Of a stretch of DNA of 64,000 nucleotides, positions 16,062 to 25,583 are shown piece after piece. Below the pieces are notes generated by a model that was given only the letters and a program-made list of their open reading frames with translations, was not told the DNA's origin and searched no databases. A program made the translations under genes and the position numbers. Within the stretch, counting starts at the first letter, position 1; every line of letters begins with the position of its first letter. The DNA is taken from NCBI GenBank assembly GCA_965205725.1, contig OZ242189.1:2728001-2792000 (forward strand). The letters run 5' to 3'. The stretch comes from G965205725 sp965205725 (GTDB taxonomy: Bacteria > Pseudomonadota > Gammaproteobacteria > Pseudomonadales > Halieaceae).

Positions 16062-17789
16062 TCAGATGTTTTCGAGGGCCTCAAGTAGAATGTTCGGAGT
16101 GAGAATTTGTGGAAGAATCTGAGGTGCTTCCCCAGGTCTGCCACTGTAAACAAGATAGAGCGGTATGCCGTTGCGTCTGAAATGAGCCAGAAATTCTGCG
16201 ATTTCGGGATCGTAGTTGGTCCAGTCCGCTTTCAGGTAGACAACCGACTTGTCAGCCAGGGCCGCCTTTATCGCGCTGGTTCCCAGTGTGCTCTGCTCGT
16301 TGGCGAGACAAGTAATGCACCAGTCGGCAGTTGCGTTCACGAATACCGGGCTGCCGGCAGAGAGCAACTGATTTAGCCGTTGCTCGGAAAATGTGTTTGC
16401 CTCGGCACTGGATGGTCGGGTTGTTTCCCCGGTTTCCATGATTGGGCTTGTGATCACCAGCAGAGCTGCAACAATAGCCAGAGTTGCTGTCACCTTGCCG
16501 AATACCCGGTACCTCCACAGCCAAAGCCCCAACGCCAAAGCAAGCATACCGCACAGTAACAGTGCCATCGCGTTGGCGCTGGTTTGTCGACCTGCTACCC
16601 AGAGTAGCCAGATTGCCGTTGCATAAAGTGGGAAGGCTAGCAGTTGCTTGAAGGTTTCCATCCACGGGCCAGGTTTGGGCAGCATGTGGCGCAGGCGGCT
16701 GCTATAACTGAGTGCCAACATTGGCGCGGCCAGGCCGGCCCCGAGTGCGGCAAATACAGCGAGGGCGATTGCCGGTGGCTGGGTGACTGCAAACCCTAAT
16801 GCTGTGCCCATAAAAGGTGCCGTACAGGGGCTGGCGACGACTGTCGCCAGAACTCCGGTAAAAAATGAACCGGAATAGCCTTCCTTGTCGGCGAGACGGC
16901 TACCCACGCCCATCATGCCTGCACCCACTTCGACGACACCAGACAGGCTCAGGCCCATGGCAAAGAACAGGTAAGCCAGCAGTGCAACAAATTGCGGAGA
17001 CTGTAACTGAAACCCCCAACCCACAGCAGAGCCCGCTTGTTGCAGTGCAATCAGTACTGCGGCGACCAATAGAAAGCTACTCACCACGCCGGCAGAGTAC
17101 ACCCAGCCATGGCGCTGTTTAGTGGTCTCCGAGCCGGTGGCAAAACTGAGCACCTTCAAGGAGAGAACAGGGAATACGCAGGGCATTAAATTGAGTATGC
17201 TGCCTCCAGCGAACGCCAGCAGCAGCATAAAAAGCATTTCTGTGAGAGAGGCGGTTGTTTGCTCCATGTTGGCAACGGGCTTTTGGCGGGGCGCTTTTGG
17301 CACAGGCGCGACGGTCTTGTGTTCTAAATCAATACGGTATTTCTGTTTCTGGGGCGGGTAACACAGGCCTGCATCTGCGCAGCCCTGGCTGGTGATTGTG
17401 AGAACGCCTTCACGGGTCAATCGGCTGGGTACCAGCGTTACGTCGAGGCTGTGGCGATAGATGTCGGTTTGACCGAAGTATTCGTCTTCGTGGGCCAGCC
17501 CCTCGGGTAGTTGAAACTCCAGGTCTAAAGCGCTGGCACCCTCCGAGAACTTGAAGCTGAGGCGTTTTTTGTACAGGTAATAATTATCGGCAATTTGCCA
17601 AAACAGTCGAATCTGCTGTTGCTCCGTGACCTCCAGTGCCAGTTGATAAGCCTCATCCACGGTGAGAAACTCCACCTCAGTTCCGGTTTCTGCAAGAGAC
17701 CGGGGAGTTTCTTGTTCCAGCACATTCTGTGCAAAGACCTGGCCTGTCGCCAGAATCAGTAACAAAAACGGGATCGTGCAGCGTCGCAT
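16062..17789 (-). CDS. dsbD: Thiol:disulfide interchange protein DsbD
   Basis: Inner-membrane electron conduit carrying reducing power from cytoplasmic thioredoxin to the periplasm. The chosen ATG gives MRRCTIPFLLLILATGQVFA, a signal peptide, 8 nt after a GAG ribosome site; 75 additional upstream codons come from repetitive promoter DNA. The N-terminal DsbD alpha domain (about 20-150, with CADAGLCYPP) is followed by eight membrane segments (about 190-430; the membrane-domain Cys lie in MPCVFPVLSLK and SPCTAPFMG). The C-terminal thioredoxin domain has a WCITC active site. 575 residues. Confidence 0.95.
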   Translation of the reverse strand: MRRCTIPFLLLILATGQVFAQNVLEQETPRSLAETGTEVEFLTVDEAYQLALEVTEQQQIRLFWQIADNYYLYKKRLSFKFSEGASALDLEFQLPEGLAHEDEYFGQTDIYRHSLDVTLVPSRLTREGVLTITSQGCADAGLCYPPQKQKYRIDLEHKTVAPVPKAPRQKPVANMEQTTASLTEMLFMLLLAFAGGSILNLMPCVFPVLSLKVLSFATGSETTKQRHGWVYSAGVVSSFLLVAAVLIALQQAGSAVGWGFQLQSPQFVALLAYLFFAMGLSLSGVVEVGAGMMGVGSRLADKEGYSGSFFTGVLATVVASPCTAPFMGTALGFAVTQPPAIALAVFAALGAGLAAPMLALSYSSRLRHMLPKPGPWMETFKQLLAFPLYATAIWLLWVAGRQTSANAMALLLCGMLALALGLWLWRYRVFGKVTATLAIVAALLVITSPIMETGETTRPSSAEANTFSEQRLNQLLSAGSPVFVNATADWCITCLANEQSTLGTSAIKAALADKSVVYLKADWTNYDPEIAEFLAHFRRNGIPLYLVYSGRPGEAPQILPQILTPNILLEALENI

Positions 17790-17907
17790 GATTATTCTCG
17801 GTAAGCGTCCGGGTATTTGGACATTGGATTGCGAATTAGTTTCCATGGTTAAAGTGTGCCATTGTAACAGTTCGCCGCTACCGACAATGGTATAGTGGCA
17901 ACCCTGT

Positions 17908-17962
17908 AGTTGAGTATCGTTAGTTGAGTATCGTGTTGAGTATTGTGTCGAGTATCGATTGT
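17908..17962. repeat. 13-14 bp tandem repeat between dsbD and pcuAC
   Basis: About four imperfect copies of agttgagtatcgt lie between the divergent dsbD and copper chaperone genes and reach the first codons of the latter. They occupy the place of the promoters and ribosome site. The repeat is clear by eye; its effect on expression is unknown. Confidence 0.7.
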
Positions 17963-18413
17963 GTTGGGTGTGTTGCGTCTGATTTTCTTTGCTTTCGTTT
18001 TTGTCTCGCCACATGGTTGGGCGGGCCCGCTCACCGTCGAATCAGCGTGGGTGCGAGCGATGCCCCCGCAGTCGGCTAATAGTGCGGGCTATTTGAGATT
18101 AAGCAATACGTCAGACAGGCCGGTTAAGGTAGTGGACGTGCATAGCAGTATCGCGGCCAGGGTCGAGATTCATACATCGACCAGAGATCAGGCTGGTTGG
18201 AAAATGCGGGCGCTGGAGCACCTGATTCTGGTGCCAGGGCAGGAAATTGAGCTGGCACCTGGAGGCGTACATTTGATGATATTCGATCTGCGAGAATCAC
18301 TGAGCGAGGGGCAGAGTGTCGATTTTACGCTCGAGCTTGAGGATGTGCCTGCGCAGCATTTTACTGCAAAGGTTCAACGATCTGCCAATGAAGCAGAACA
18401 CGCGGACCATTAG
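17961..18413 (+). CDS. Periplasmic copper chaperone PCu(A)C
   Basis: Small periplasmic protein that delivers Cu(I) to the CuA site of cytochrome oxidase. The metal-binding pattern HxnMx(about 20)HxM is present: His in VEIHTST, Met in GWKMRAL, and GGVHLM. A hydrophobic signal segment (LRLIFFAFVFVSPHGWAG) precedes PLTVESAWVRAMPP. No ATG is available: the frame has only TTG/GTG codons (17943, 17961, 17964, 17970, 17973), so the exact start is uncertain and 17961 is a compromise. It is divergent from dsbD, fitting a shared role in periplasmic redox and metal maturation. Confidence 0.85.
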   Translation: MLGVLRLIFFAFVFVSPHGWAGPLTVESAWVRAMPPQSANSAGYLRLSNTSDRPVKVVDVHSSIAARVEIHTSTRDQAGWKMRALEHLILVPGQEIELAPGGVHLMIFDLRESLSEGQSVDFTLELEDVPAQHFTAKVQRSANEAEHADH

Positions 18414-18436
18414 CGATAGCCGAAAGGAGATATTTT

Positions 18437-19477
18437 TTGGATACCAGTGCGATACGAGACAAATGGGACAGCTTATTAGACCGGCTCCCCGGCGGCGCAG
18501 TCCGGCGTGTGCTGAGCGGGGCGATTCTCGTCTATCTGTTAGTGGCTGTGTTATTTGGCATTTATTGGAGTTTGATTCCCGCCGAGTTTGATGTTGCGAA
18601 ACGCAGCCAGGCCCGCGCCGACGAAATCGGCGGTCGCATGGTGACAGGGACGGTTACCACGAGTGCTCTAATGGGTGTGATGGAGACTTTGCTGGAAAAG
18701 CCTGGCGGCTTTTTACACAACGATAAGTTCCCGCCGGGTCTTTGGCTGGACGACATGCCAGGTTGGGAATACGGCGCTTTGATTCAGGTGCGAGACCTGT
18801 CCCGGGCGATGCGTGAGGCTTATAGCCGGTCTCAGTCTCAATCGACTGAAGATCAGAGTTTGGCCAGGGCTGAACCGCTGTTTAATTTCAATGCCGATAG
18901 TTGGGCGATACCGGCTTCCGAGAGCGAATACAAAACTGGCTTGAAGCACCTCGCCAATTACTTCAAGCGTTTATCTGATGAAAATGAGCGCGGCGCGCAG
19001 TTTTACTCGCGTGCCGATAATCTGGCGTATTGGCTCGCAACAGTAGAAACCCGGCTCGGTAGTTTGTCGCAGCGTCTAAGTGCCAGTGTTGGTCAGCGCA
19101 GGCTTAATACAGATTTGGCCGGAGACGCCGAGGCGCGCCAGTCAACCAGTGCGCCAAAAGATGAGATTGTCAAAACTCCGTGGCTGCGCATTGATAACGT
19201 ATTTTACGAGGCCCGCGGCACGGCCTGGGCTCTTATTCACTTTCTCAAGGCCGCCGAGCGGGATTTTGCAGAGGTGCTGGAAAAGAAAAACGCCCTGGTC
19301 AGCTTGCAGCAAATTATTCGTGAGTTGGAGGCGACGCAGGACACGGTATATAGCCCCGTGATTCTAAATGGCAGCGGCTTTGGCCTGGTTGCCAATCATT
19401 CGTTGGTCATGGCGTCTTATATCAGCCGTGCCAATGCTGCAATTATAGACCTGCGAAGATTACTTTCCGACGGCTGA
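18437..19477 (+). CDS. DUF2333 family membrane-anchored protein
   Basis: A 346-residue protein of DUF2333, a family found in Pseudomonas and relatives with no assigned function. A TTG start preceded by AAAGGAGATATTTT is well supported. One membrane helix (about residues 27-47, SGAILVYLLVAVLFGIYWSL) anchors a helical periplasmic domain that includes GFLHNDKFPPGLWLDDMPGW and RIDNVFYEARGTAWAL. It lies 23 nt after the copper chaperone and its 3' end overlaps the convergent pentapeptide gene by 18 nt. Confidence 0.85.
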   Translation: MDTSAIRDKWDSLLDRLPGGAVRRVLSGAILVYLLVAVLFGIYWSLIPAEFDVAKRSQARADEIGGRMVTGTVTTSALMGVMETLLEKPGGFLHNDKFPPGLWLDDMPGWEYGALIQVRDLSRAMREAYSRSQSQSTEDQSLARAEPLFNFNADSWAIPASESEYKTGLKHLANYFKRLSDENERGAQFYSRADNLAYWLATVETRLGSLSQRLSASVGQRRLNTDLAGDAEARQSTSAPKDEIVKTPWLRIDNVFYEARGTAWALIHFLKAAERDFAEVLEKKNALVSLQQIIRELEATQDTVYSPVILNGSGFGLVANHSLVMASYISRANAAIIDLRRLLSDG

Positions 19478-19813
19478 TCGATATCGCAGACGGGTGCCAG
19501 TGTCGAGTGACAAGCGTATTTCTTCTGCGCTGAACTCCTCCGGGAAATAAGTGCCCGAGACTTTCGCGGCGATGAGGCTGGCGCCTTCCAGGTTGCAGTT
19601 GCGAAAGTCGATACCGCGCAGGTCTGTATTGCGGAAATAGGAATCACTGAAATCGAGCCCATCCGCTTCCATATTGCGCAGGTCGCGTCCGCGATAATCG
19701 CCGCTTTTGAGATTGGATGCGTCCATCTTGTCGCGTTGTTCGTTAAACTCTTTGACGTTCTCGTTGCGCAGCAACTGGTAGAGAGGGTCGTCGCTGATAA
19801 CTGGCTTGCCCAT
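19460..19813 (-). CDS. Pentapeptide repeat protein
   Basis: A 117-residue protein whose middle (about residues 30-85) shows five-residue periodicity of the A(D/N)LXX type: SNLKS, RDLRN, DGLDF, TDLRG, IDFRN, CNLEG, ASLIA. Such repeats form a right-handed quadrilateral beta-helix. Function unknown; some long members mimic DNA and inhibit gyrase, but this one is short. It is convergent with DUF2333 and its start is 83 bp from that of polB on the other strand. Confidence 0.8.
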   Translation of the reverse strand: MGKPVISDDPLYQLLRNENVKEFNEQRDKMDASNLKSGDYRGRDLRNMEADGLDFSDSYFRNTDLRGIDFRNCNLEGASLIAAKVSGTYFPEEFSAEEIRLSLDTGTRLRYRSAVGK

Positions 19814-19896
19814 GGTCGGTGCCTACTGGTTATGGCTGGAATCCTGATAGAGTAACCAAGCTCGCTGCACAAGCAAAGCACAATGCGGAGGCAGAT

Positions 19897-22209
19897 TTGA
19901 ACCAGGGCTTCATTCTCACCCGGAACTGGCGCGATACAGAGTCAGGGGTTGAACTTGAGTTTTGGCTGAGTACCGCTGGCGGCGGCATCCAGTTGCTGAT
20001 TCCGGGGCAGAAAGCCGTCTTCTTCATTGCCACAGATGCTGTGCCCGCAGCCGAGCAAAGTCTGGGCAGGCAGTTTGATTTCCAGTTGGGCAGTGTGGAG
20101 TTGGTCAATTTTCAACACCTTGCTGTCACTGCCTGTTATTTCAAGAGCCAACGCCAGTTGCGAAAAGCCCGCGATCAGTTGATCCAGGCTGGATTGGAGC
20201 CTCTTGAAGCCGATATTAATCCTGCGGAGCGCTACCTGATGGAGCGCTTCGTATCGGGGTCGCTGACTTATTCAGCCGAGTCACCACCGCGGCTGGCACC
20301 GTCGGACTTTCGTCCCGAGTTGAAGGTTGTCTCTGTTGATATTGAAACTGCGATGCAAGGCGTTGAGCTTTATTCCATCGGCATTTTTGCAATGCACGGC
20401 GGCAGGCGCGTAGCAAAGGTTTTGATGATCGGAGACGGTGCCAGCTTGCCGTATGTGGAGACATACGCGAGTGAACGCGCCTTACTGGGTGCCTTTTGCG
20501 ACTGGGTACAGGATTACGACCCCGATGTTTTCATCGGCTGGAATGTGGTTAATTTCGACCTGTGGTTTTTACAGCGCCTGGCGGACAAACTCGGCATGCG
20601 CTTCGCTTTGGGTCGGGGACGCCGCAAACCTCACTGGCGTGAACTGGATGATGATGGTGAACGGCGCGCAATCAATGTTCCGGGTCGCGTCGCGCTGGAT
20701 GGCATTGAGCTCTTGCGCACCGCAACCTATGGCTTTGAGAGCTTCTCTTTGGAACATGTGTCCCGGCAGTTATTGGACGATGGCAAGTTGCTGCACGGCA
20801 GTGGTCGGGGAGAGCAAATCGGCGAACTATTTCGAGAGAACAAAGATGAGCTTGCCCGCTACAATTTACATGACTGTGAACTGGTCTGGGATATTTTCGA
20901 ACAGACCAGCTTGCTGGATTTTGCCATTGCGCGCAGCCAGATGACCGGGCTGAATATGGACAGGCTGGGTGGTTCAGTGGCGGCCTTTGATCATTTGTAT
21001 TTACCTCGGCTGCATCGAGCCGGTTTTGTGGCGCCCAATGCGAGCCAAGAGACTCCCGACAGTCCCGGCGGGTTGGTGATGAATTCCCAGCCGGGTATTT
21101 TTGAGCATGTGCTGGTACTGGATTTCAAAAGTTTGTACCCCAGTATTATTCGCACTTTTTGCGTTGATCCGATGGGCTTGTGCCTTGGTTTAACGCTGGA
21201 CAGTGATTCGCCAGACCTGCTTGAAGGGTTTGACGGTGGGCGATTTTCAAGGCAGAGACATCTGCTGCCATCCATTATTCAGGAACTGTGGCAATTGCGG
21301 GATGCGGCAAAAAGGCGCGGTGACGAAGCTCAATCCCGGGCCATTAAAATTATTATGAACTCATTTTATGGCGTGCTCGGTACACCGGGGTGCCGTTTTT
21401 TCGATGGCCGTCTGGCCAGCAGTATTACTCGCCGCGGCCATCAGATCATTCAGCAGACCAGGGATCAAATTGAGACCCTTGGTGATCGGGTGATTTACGG
21501 CGATACAGATTCTGTGTTTGTCTGGGTGCAGGGAGTGGAATCCAGTGAGGCGGCGCAGCAGCGGGGGCGTTTTTTGCAAGGGGAGCTCAATCGGTGGTGG
21601 CGGCATAAGCTAGCCGCTGAATTTCAGATTGAGAGCGTGTTGGAACTGGAATTTGAAACTCATTTCCGGCGCTTTCTAATGCCCACTGTACGCGGTAGCG
21701 ATGTGGGCAGTAAAAAGCGCTATGCAGGGGTGGTTGAGCGCGACGGCAAAGAGAGCATCGTGTTTAAAGGTCTGGAAAATGTGCGCACTGACTGGACGGG
21801 CCTGGCTCGAGATTTTCAAAGTGAACTCTACCGGCGGGTGTTTTTTGAAGAGCCCTATGCAGACTATGTGAAAGATATTTCGAGGCGCTTGTATGCAGGC
21901 GAGCTCGATGACCAGTTGGTCTATCGCAAACGGCTGCGCAGACGTTTAAATGACTACACTCGCAATGTGCCGCCCCATGTGCAGGCTGCCAGAATAGCCG
22001 GTTGTCGCGGTGCCCAGCCAACTGCGCGGGGTGATTGGGTTGAATATGTGATTACCCTGGCTGGCGCGGAACCTTGCGGTTACGCAGAAGCAGCTTTTGA
22101 CTACGACCACTACGCTGAGCGTCAGTTGGCGCCCGTGGCAGATGGCATTTTGCACTTTCTGGGTACTTCCTACCGAGACATCATCAACCAGCAGTTTTCC
22201 CTGTTTTGA
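19897..22209 (+). CDS. polB: DNA polymerase II PolB
   Basis: Family B polymerase with 3'-5' exonuclease used in replication restart and damage tolerance. A TTG at 19897, 5 nt after a strong GGAGG, gives an N-terminus (NQGFILTRNWRDT) that aligns with E. coli PolB (AGFILTRHWRDT); 26 more codons upstream are open but have no ribosome site. 770 residues. Exonuclease motifs VVSVDIETAM and FIGWNVVNFD (about 140-225) and polymerase motifs DFKSLYPSIIRTF, KIIMNSFYGVLG and YGDTDSVFV are intact. No LexA box was found upstream. Confidence 0.94.
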   Translation: MNQGFILTRNWRDTESGVELEFWLSTAGGGIQLLIPGQKAVFFIATDAVPAAEQSLGRQFDFQLGSVELVNFQHLAVTACYFKSQRQLRKARDQLIQAGLEPLEADINPAERYLMERFVSGSLTYSAESPPRLAPSDFRPELKVVSVDIETAMQGVELYSIGIFAMHGGRRVAKVLMIGDGASLPYVETYASERALLGAFCDWVQDYDPDVFIGWNVVNFDLWFLQRLADKLGMRFALGRGRRKPHWRELDDDGERRAINVPGRVALDGIELLRTATYGFESFSLEHVSRQLLDDGKLLHGSGRGEQIGELFRENKDELARYNLHDCELVWDIFEQTSLLDFAIARSQMTGLNMDRLGGSVAAFDHLYLPRLHRAGFVAPNASQETPDSPGGLVMNSQPGIFEHVLVLDFKSLYPSIIRTFCVDPMGLCLGLTLDSDSPDLLEGFDGGRFSRQRHLLPSIIQELWQLRDAAKRRGDEAQSRAIKIIMNSFYGVLGTPGCRFFDGRLASSITRRGHQIIQQTRDQIETLGDRVIYGDTDSVFVWVQGVESSEAAQQRGRFLQGELNRWWRHKLAAEFQIESVLELEFETHFRRFLMPTVRGSDVGSKKRYAGVVERDGKESIVFKGLENVRTDWTGLARDFQSELYRRVFFEEPYADYVKDISRRLYAGELDDQLVYRKRLRRRLNDYTRNVPPHVQAARIAGCRGAQPTARGDWVEYVITLAGAEPCGYAEAAFDYDHYAERQLAPVADGILHFLGTSYRDIINQQFSLF

Positions 22210-22231
22210 TGGCGGGCGCGCACTGGCAAAA

Positions 22232-23236
22232 TTAGCGGCCAAAAAATTCTTCAAATAAATGGTTGTGTTCGCTGGCACTGAGCCTTGGCCCAAAGCGAGA
22301 CACGACTCTTGAGGCAGCAAGACTGGCAAACCTGCCTGCTGTTGCATAGCTGTGCCCTGCTGTAATCGCGTACAGGAAGGCGCCAGCAAACATATCGCCG
22401 GCTCCGTTGGTATCGATAGCCGCAACAGCTGTCGGGTCTATTTTTATGGTTTTTCCCCCATCGAAAACCAGCGCTCCTTCGCCGCCCAGGGTAATGGCGA
22501 AACTCCGGGCAACTTGCCTGAGTGACTCGACGGTGGCATTGAGGTTGTCTGTGCCAGCCCACTGCTTTGCCTCTGCTTCATTGCAAAACAGCAATTCAAT
22601 GGGTTCGCCACCAAGAATTTCCCGCATCTCCTCGTTGAAAAACGCCACCATGCCCGGATCAGAAAAACTCAGTGATACTTTGACGCCTGCCTGCCGGGCG
22701 ACCCTGCGAGCCTCCACCGCAGCAGCCAGGGAGCTGGGTGATGTAACCAGGTAGCCTTCTATATACAGAAACTCACTGTTCTGAATGGCCAGCGGCTCCA
22801 ATTCTGCCGCGGACATGGTTTCGCTGATGGCAAGATTAGTGAGCATGCTGCGTTCAGCGTCGGGAGAAACGAGAACCAGGCAGCGTCCGGTGGTGCCATT
22901 ATCTCTGGCGCGTTGCCAATTGTGGTCAACACCTGCGGCTTCGAGGTCTTGTAAATAGAAATCGCCGTTGTCATCGTTGGCTACCTTACAGGAGTAGAAT
23001 GATTGGCCGCCAAACCGGGCAATGGCGATAATGCTGTTTGCGGCGCTGCCACCGCTGGCCCTTGTCGCTGTGCCCAGGTGACCTTGCAACTGGTTCGCCA
23101 GTGATTGCTGATGGGCTTCATCAACCAGGGTCATGACGCCCTTGTCCACTCCCAGTTGTTCCAGCTCATGGTCTGCAACCTGCACTTCGGTATCCACCAG
23201 AGCGTTACCTACGCCGTAAACGCTGTATCGCTTCAC
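22232..23236 (-). CDS. PfkB-family sugar/adenosine kinase
   Basis: A 334-residue ribokinase-fold kinase, closest by pattern to bacterial adenosine kinase. A GTG start 8 nt after AAAGGAG gives an N-terminus KRYSVYGVGNALVDTEV. PfkB signatures: ASGGSAANSIIAIARFGG (about residues 58-75) and the C-terminal DTNGAGDMFAGAFLYAI with the catalytic Asp. Substrate cannot be fixed from sequence alone. It converges on polB and is divergent from the PBP1B gene with about 90 bp between them. Confidence 0.88.
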   Translation of the reverse strand: MKRYSVYGVGNALVDTEVQVADHELEQLGVDKGVMTLVDEAHQQSLANQLQGHLGTATRASGGSAANSIIAIARFGGQSFYSCKVANDDNGDFYLQDLEAAGVDHNWQRARDNGTTGRCLVLVSPDAERSMLTNLAISETMSAAELEPLAIQNSEFLYIEGYLVTSPSSLAAAVEARRVARQAGVKVSLSFSDPGMVAFFNEEMREILGGEPIELLFCNEAEAKQWAGTDNLNATVESLRQVARSFAITLGGEGALVFDGGKTIKIDPTAVAAIDTNGAGDMFAGAFLYAITAGHSYATAGRFASLAASRVVSRFGPRLSASEHNHLFEEFFGR

Positions 23237-23324
23237 TGTGACGGCTCCTTTAGCCCACGTCCGACAGGCTCCCAGTATGCGTAAAGCCCCCGCTCCCTGC
23301 CAGTCTGTTGTAAACTGCCTCGAT

Positions 23325-25583
23325 ATGGTCAAGTCTTCAAATATCCTCGTGAAATTGCTGCTGGTAGCGCTGGTCCTGGCTGGACTCTTGCTGGTGTATC
23401 TGGACGCCATTGTCAGTACCACATTTGACGACAGGCAATGGGAAATACCCGCCAAGGTATTTGCGCGGCCGCTGGAGCTGTTCCCCGGTTTATCAATAGC
23501 TGCCGATGATCTGGCGCACGAGCTGCGTTTGCTCGGCTACGAGCCGGTTGAGCGGGTGACTCGTGCAGGTCAGTTCTCTCGGGGTGCTGGCGCGATTGAG
23601 CTATACAGTCGCCATTTCAAGTTCCCCGATGAGGTTGTTCCAGCCACTCGATTACGGGTGCGATTTGCGGGTGACAATATTCGAGACATCGGCAGCGCTG
23701 GCAACGAGCTGCCATTACACAGAATGGAGCCCATTCAAATAGGTGGCATTTACCCACGTCACCGGGAAGACCGCTTGCTGGTTCAATTGGATGAAGTGCC
23801 TGTAACGATGCAGGCGGCTTTGCTGTCCATCGAAGATCAGGGTTTCTATGAGCACTGGGGTATTTCGCTGACAGGCATTGCCCGTGCGGCGCTGGCCAAC
23901 GCGCGCGCAGGTCGAGTGGTGCAAGGTGGCAGCACGTTGACCCAGCAGTTAGTGAAGAATTTTTATTTGAGCAGTGAGCGCAGCCTGTGGCGCAAGGCCA
24001 CCGAGGCCGTGATGTCGCTTCTGCTTGAGTTTCACTACGATAAGCCAGCGATTCTTCAGGCGTATATCAACGAAGTTTTTCTGGCCCAGGATGGGCCGCG
24101 TGCGATTCATGGTTTCGCCCTGGCCAGCCGGTTTTTCTTCGACCGTCCCTTGTCTGCATTGGGCCTGCATCAGCAGGCCCTGTTGGTGGGTATGGTAAAA
24201 GGGCCGTCACTGTATAACCCGATACGAAACCCCCAGCGGGCGGTAGAGCGTCGCAATACGGTATTGGGGGTCATGCACCGAGAGGGGTTGATAAACGAAG
24301 CGGAGCTGGTTGTTGCGAGCGCTATGCCGCTGGGGCTTGGTCAGCGCAGGCAAGTGATGAACAGCTATCCGGCATTCCTCGACCTGGTGCGTCGCCAATT
24401 AGGACGCGACTATCGTGAGGAAGACCTGGGTAGCCTGGGCCTGGTTATTTTCACCAGCTTTGATCCTCTGCTGCAACGCCAGGCAGAGGCCAGCGTGGAA
24501 TCGATACTCAACGGGATAGACCCGCAGGAGTCTCTGGAGACCGCTATGGTGGTAACCAGCTTTGATAACGGTGAAGTGAGAGCGCTTGTGGGGGGACGCA
24601 ATCCGCGCTACGCCGGTTTCAATCGCGCTTTGGATGCTGTGCGCCCGGCCGGATCACTGTTGAAGCCAGCAGTCTATTTGACTGCTCTGGAGCAACCCGA
24701 CAAATACACGCTGGCAACATTGCTGGATGATAGCGCTGTGACTATTGCCCTGGGCAACAACAGCAGTTGGACACCCCGTAATTTTGAACGACAATCGCAC
24801 GGCCAGGTGCCCCTCCACCAGTCCCTGTCTCACTCTTACAATCAGGCCACAGCGAGATTGGGGATGGCGCTTGGCATAGAGCCTGTATTGCAGACGTTGC
24901 GCGACCTGGGCGTGAGCAGAGAGCTGCCGGCAGTGCCTTCGCTGGTGCTTGGGGCCGGTGGTCTTGCGCCTTTGGATATAGCGGCGATGTATCAGACCAT
25001 TGCCGCAGGTGGGTTTCAACTGCCACTGCGCGCGATTCGCGATGTGGTGGATGCGCGGGGCAAGATTTTGCAGCGATATCCACTGGAGTATGAGCGGGTG
25101 ACATCCTTGCAGAGCATACATTTATTGCATTACGCCTTGCGCGAAGCGGTTAGGGAGGGTACTGGCAAGACCGTGTACCGCTACCTGCCCCAGTCATTTC
25201 AGGTAGCCGGAAAAACGGGCACGACAAATGATAATCGGGATTCCTGGTTTGCGGGCTTTAGTGGGGATTTGATGGCTGTCAATTGGGTGGGTCGAGATGA
25301 TAACGGCGAAACCGGGCTGACGGGCGCGACCGGTGCGCTCAAGATATGGGGCCACTTTATGGCACGCTCCAGCAGGCGAAGTCTGTCCTATCGCGTGCCG
25401 GAAAATATCGAACATTACTGGATTGATGAACCCAGCGGAACGCTGTCTGAGAAAGACTGTGAAGGTGCGCGATTGCTGCCATTTGTTGTGGGTAGCCAGC
25501 CGCGACAACAATCAGACTGTAGCGTGCGCGTGAATGACAGTCACGGAAGAAGGGTGATAGATTGGTTTCGAGATTTGTTCTAG
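23325..25583 (+). CDS. mrcB: Bifunctional penicillin-binding protein 1B
   Basis: Class A PBP combining glycan-strand polymerisation and peptide cross-linking. The ATG at 23325 gives MVKSSNILVKLLLVALVLAG, a membrane anchor. Then a UB2H-like region (about 40-140), the GT51 domain with EDQGFYEHWG and VQGGSTLTQQLVKN (about 165-215), and the transpeptidase with SLLKPAVYL, SHSYN and KTGTTNDNRD. 752 residues is usual. It overlaps the following lipoprotein gene by 22 nt; in E. coli PBP1B works with an outer-membrane lipoprotein activator, so that neighbour deserves attention. Confidence 0.95.
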   Translation: MVKSSNILVKLLLVALVLAGLLLVYLDAIVSTTFDDRQWEIPAKVFARPLELFPGLSIAADDLAHELRLLGYEPVERVTRAGQFSRGAGAIELYSRHFKFPDEVVPATRLRVRFAGDNIRDIGSAGNELPLHRMEPIQIGGIYPRHREDRLLVQLDEVPVTMQAALLSIEDQGFYEHWGISLTGIARAALANARAGRVVQGGSTLTQQLVKNFYLSSERSLWRKATEAVMSLLLEFHYDKPAILQAYINEVFLAQDGPRAIHGFALASRFFFDRPLSALGLHQQALLVGMVKGPSLYNPIRNPQRAVERRNTVLGVMHREGLINEAELVVASAMPLGLGQRRQVMNSYPAFLDLVRRQLGRDYREEDLGSLGLVIFTSFDPLLQRQAEASVESILNGIDPQESLETAMVVTSFDNGEVRALVGGRNPRYAGFNRALDAVRPAGSLLKPAVYLTALEQPDKYTLATLLDDSAVTIALGNNSSWTPRNFERQSHGQVPLHQSLSHSYNQATARLGMALGIEPVLQTLRDLGVSRELPAVPSLVLGAGGLAPLDIAAMYQTIAAGGFQLPLRAIRDVVDARGKILQRYPLEYERVTSLQSIHLLHYALREAVREGTGKTVYRYLPQSFQVAGKTGTTNDNRDSWFAGFSGDLMAVNWVGRDDNGETGLTGATGALKIWGHFMARSSRRSLSYRVPENIEHYWIDEPSGTLSEKDCEGARLLPFVVGSQPRQQSDCSVRVNDSHGRRVIDWFRDLF

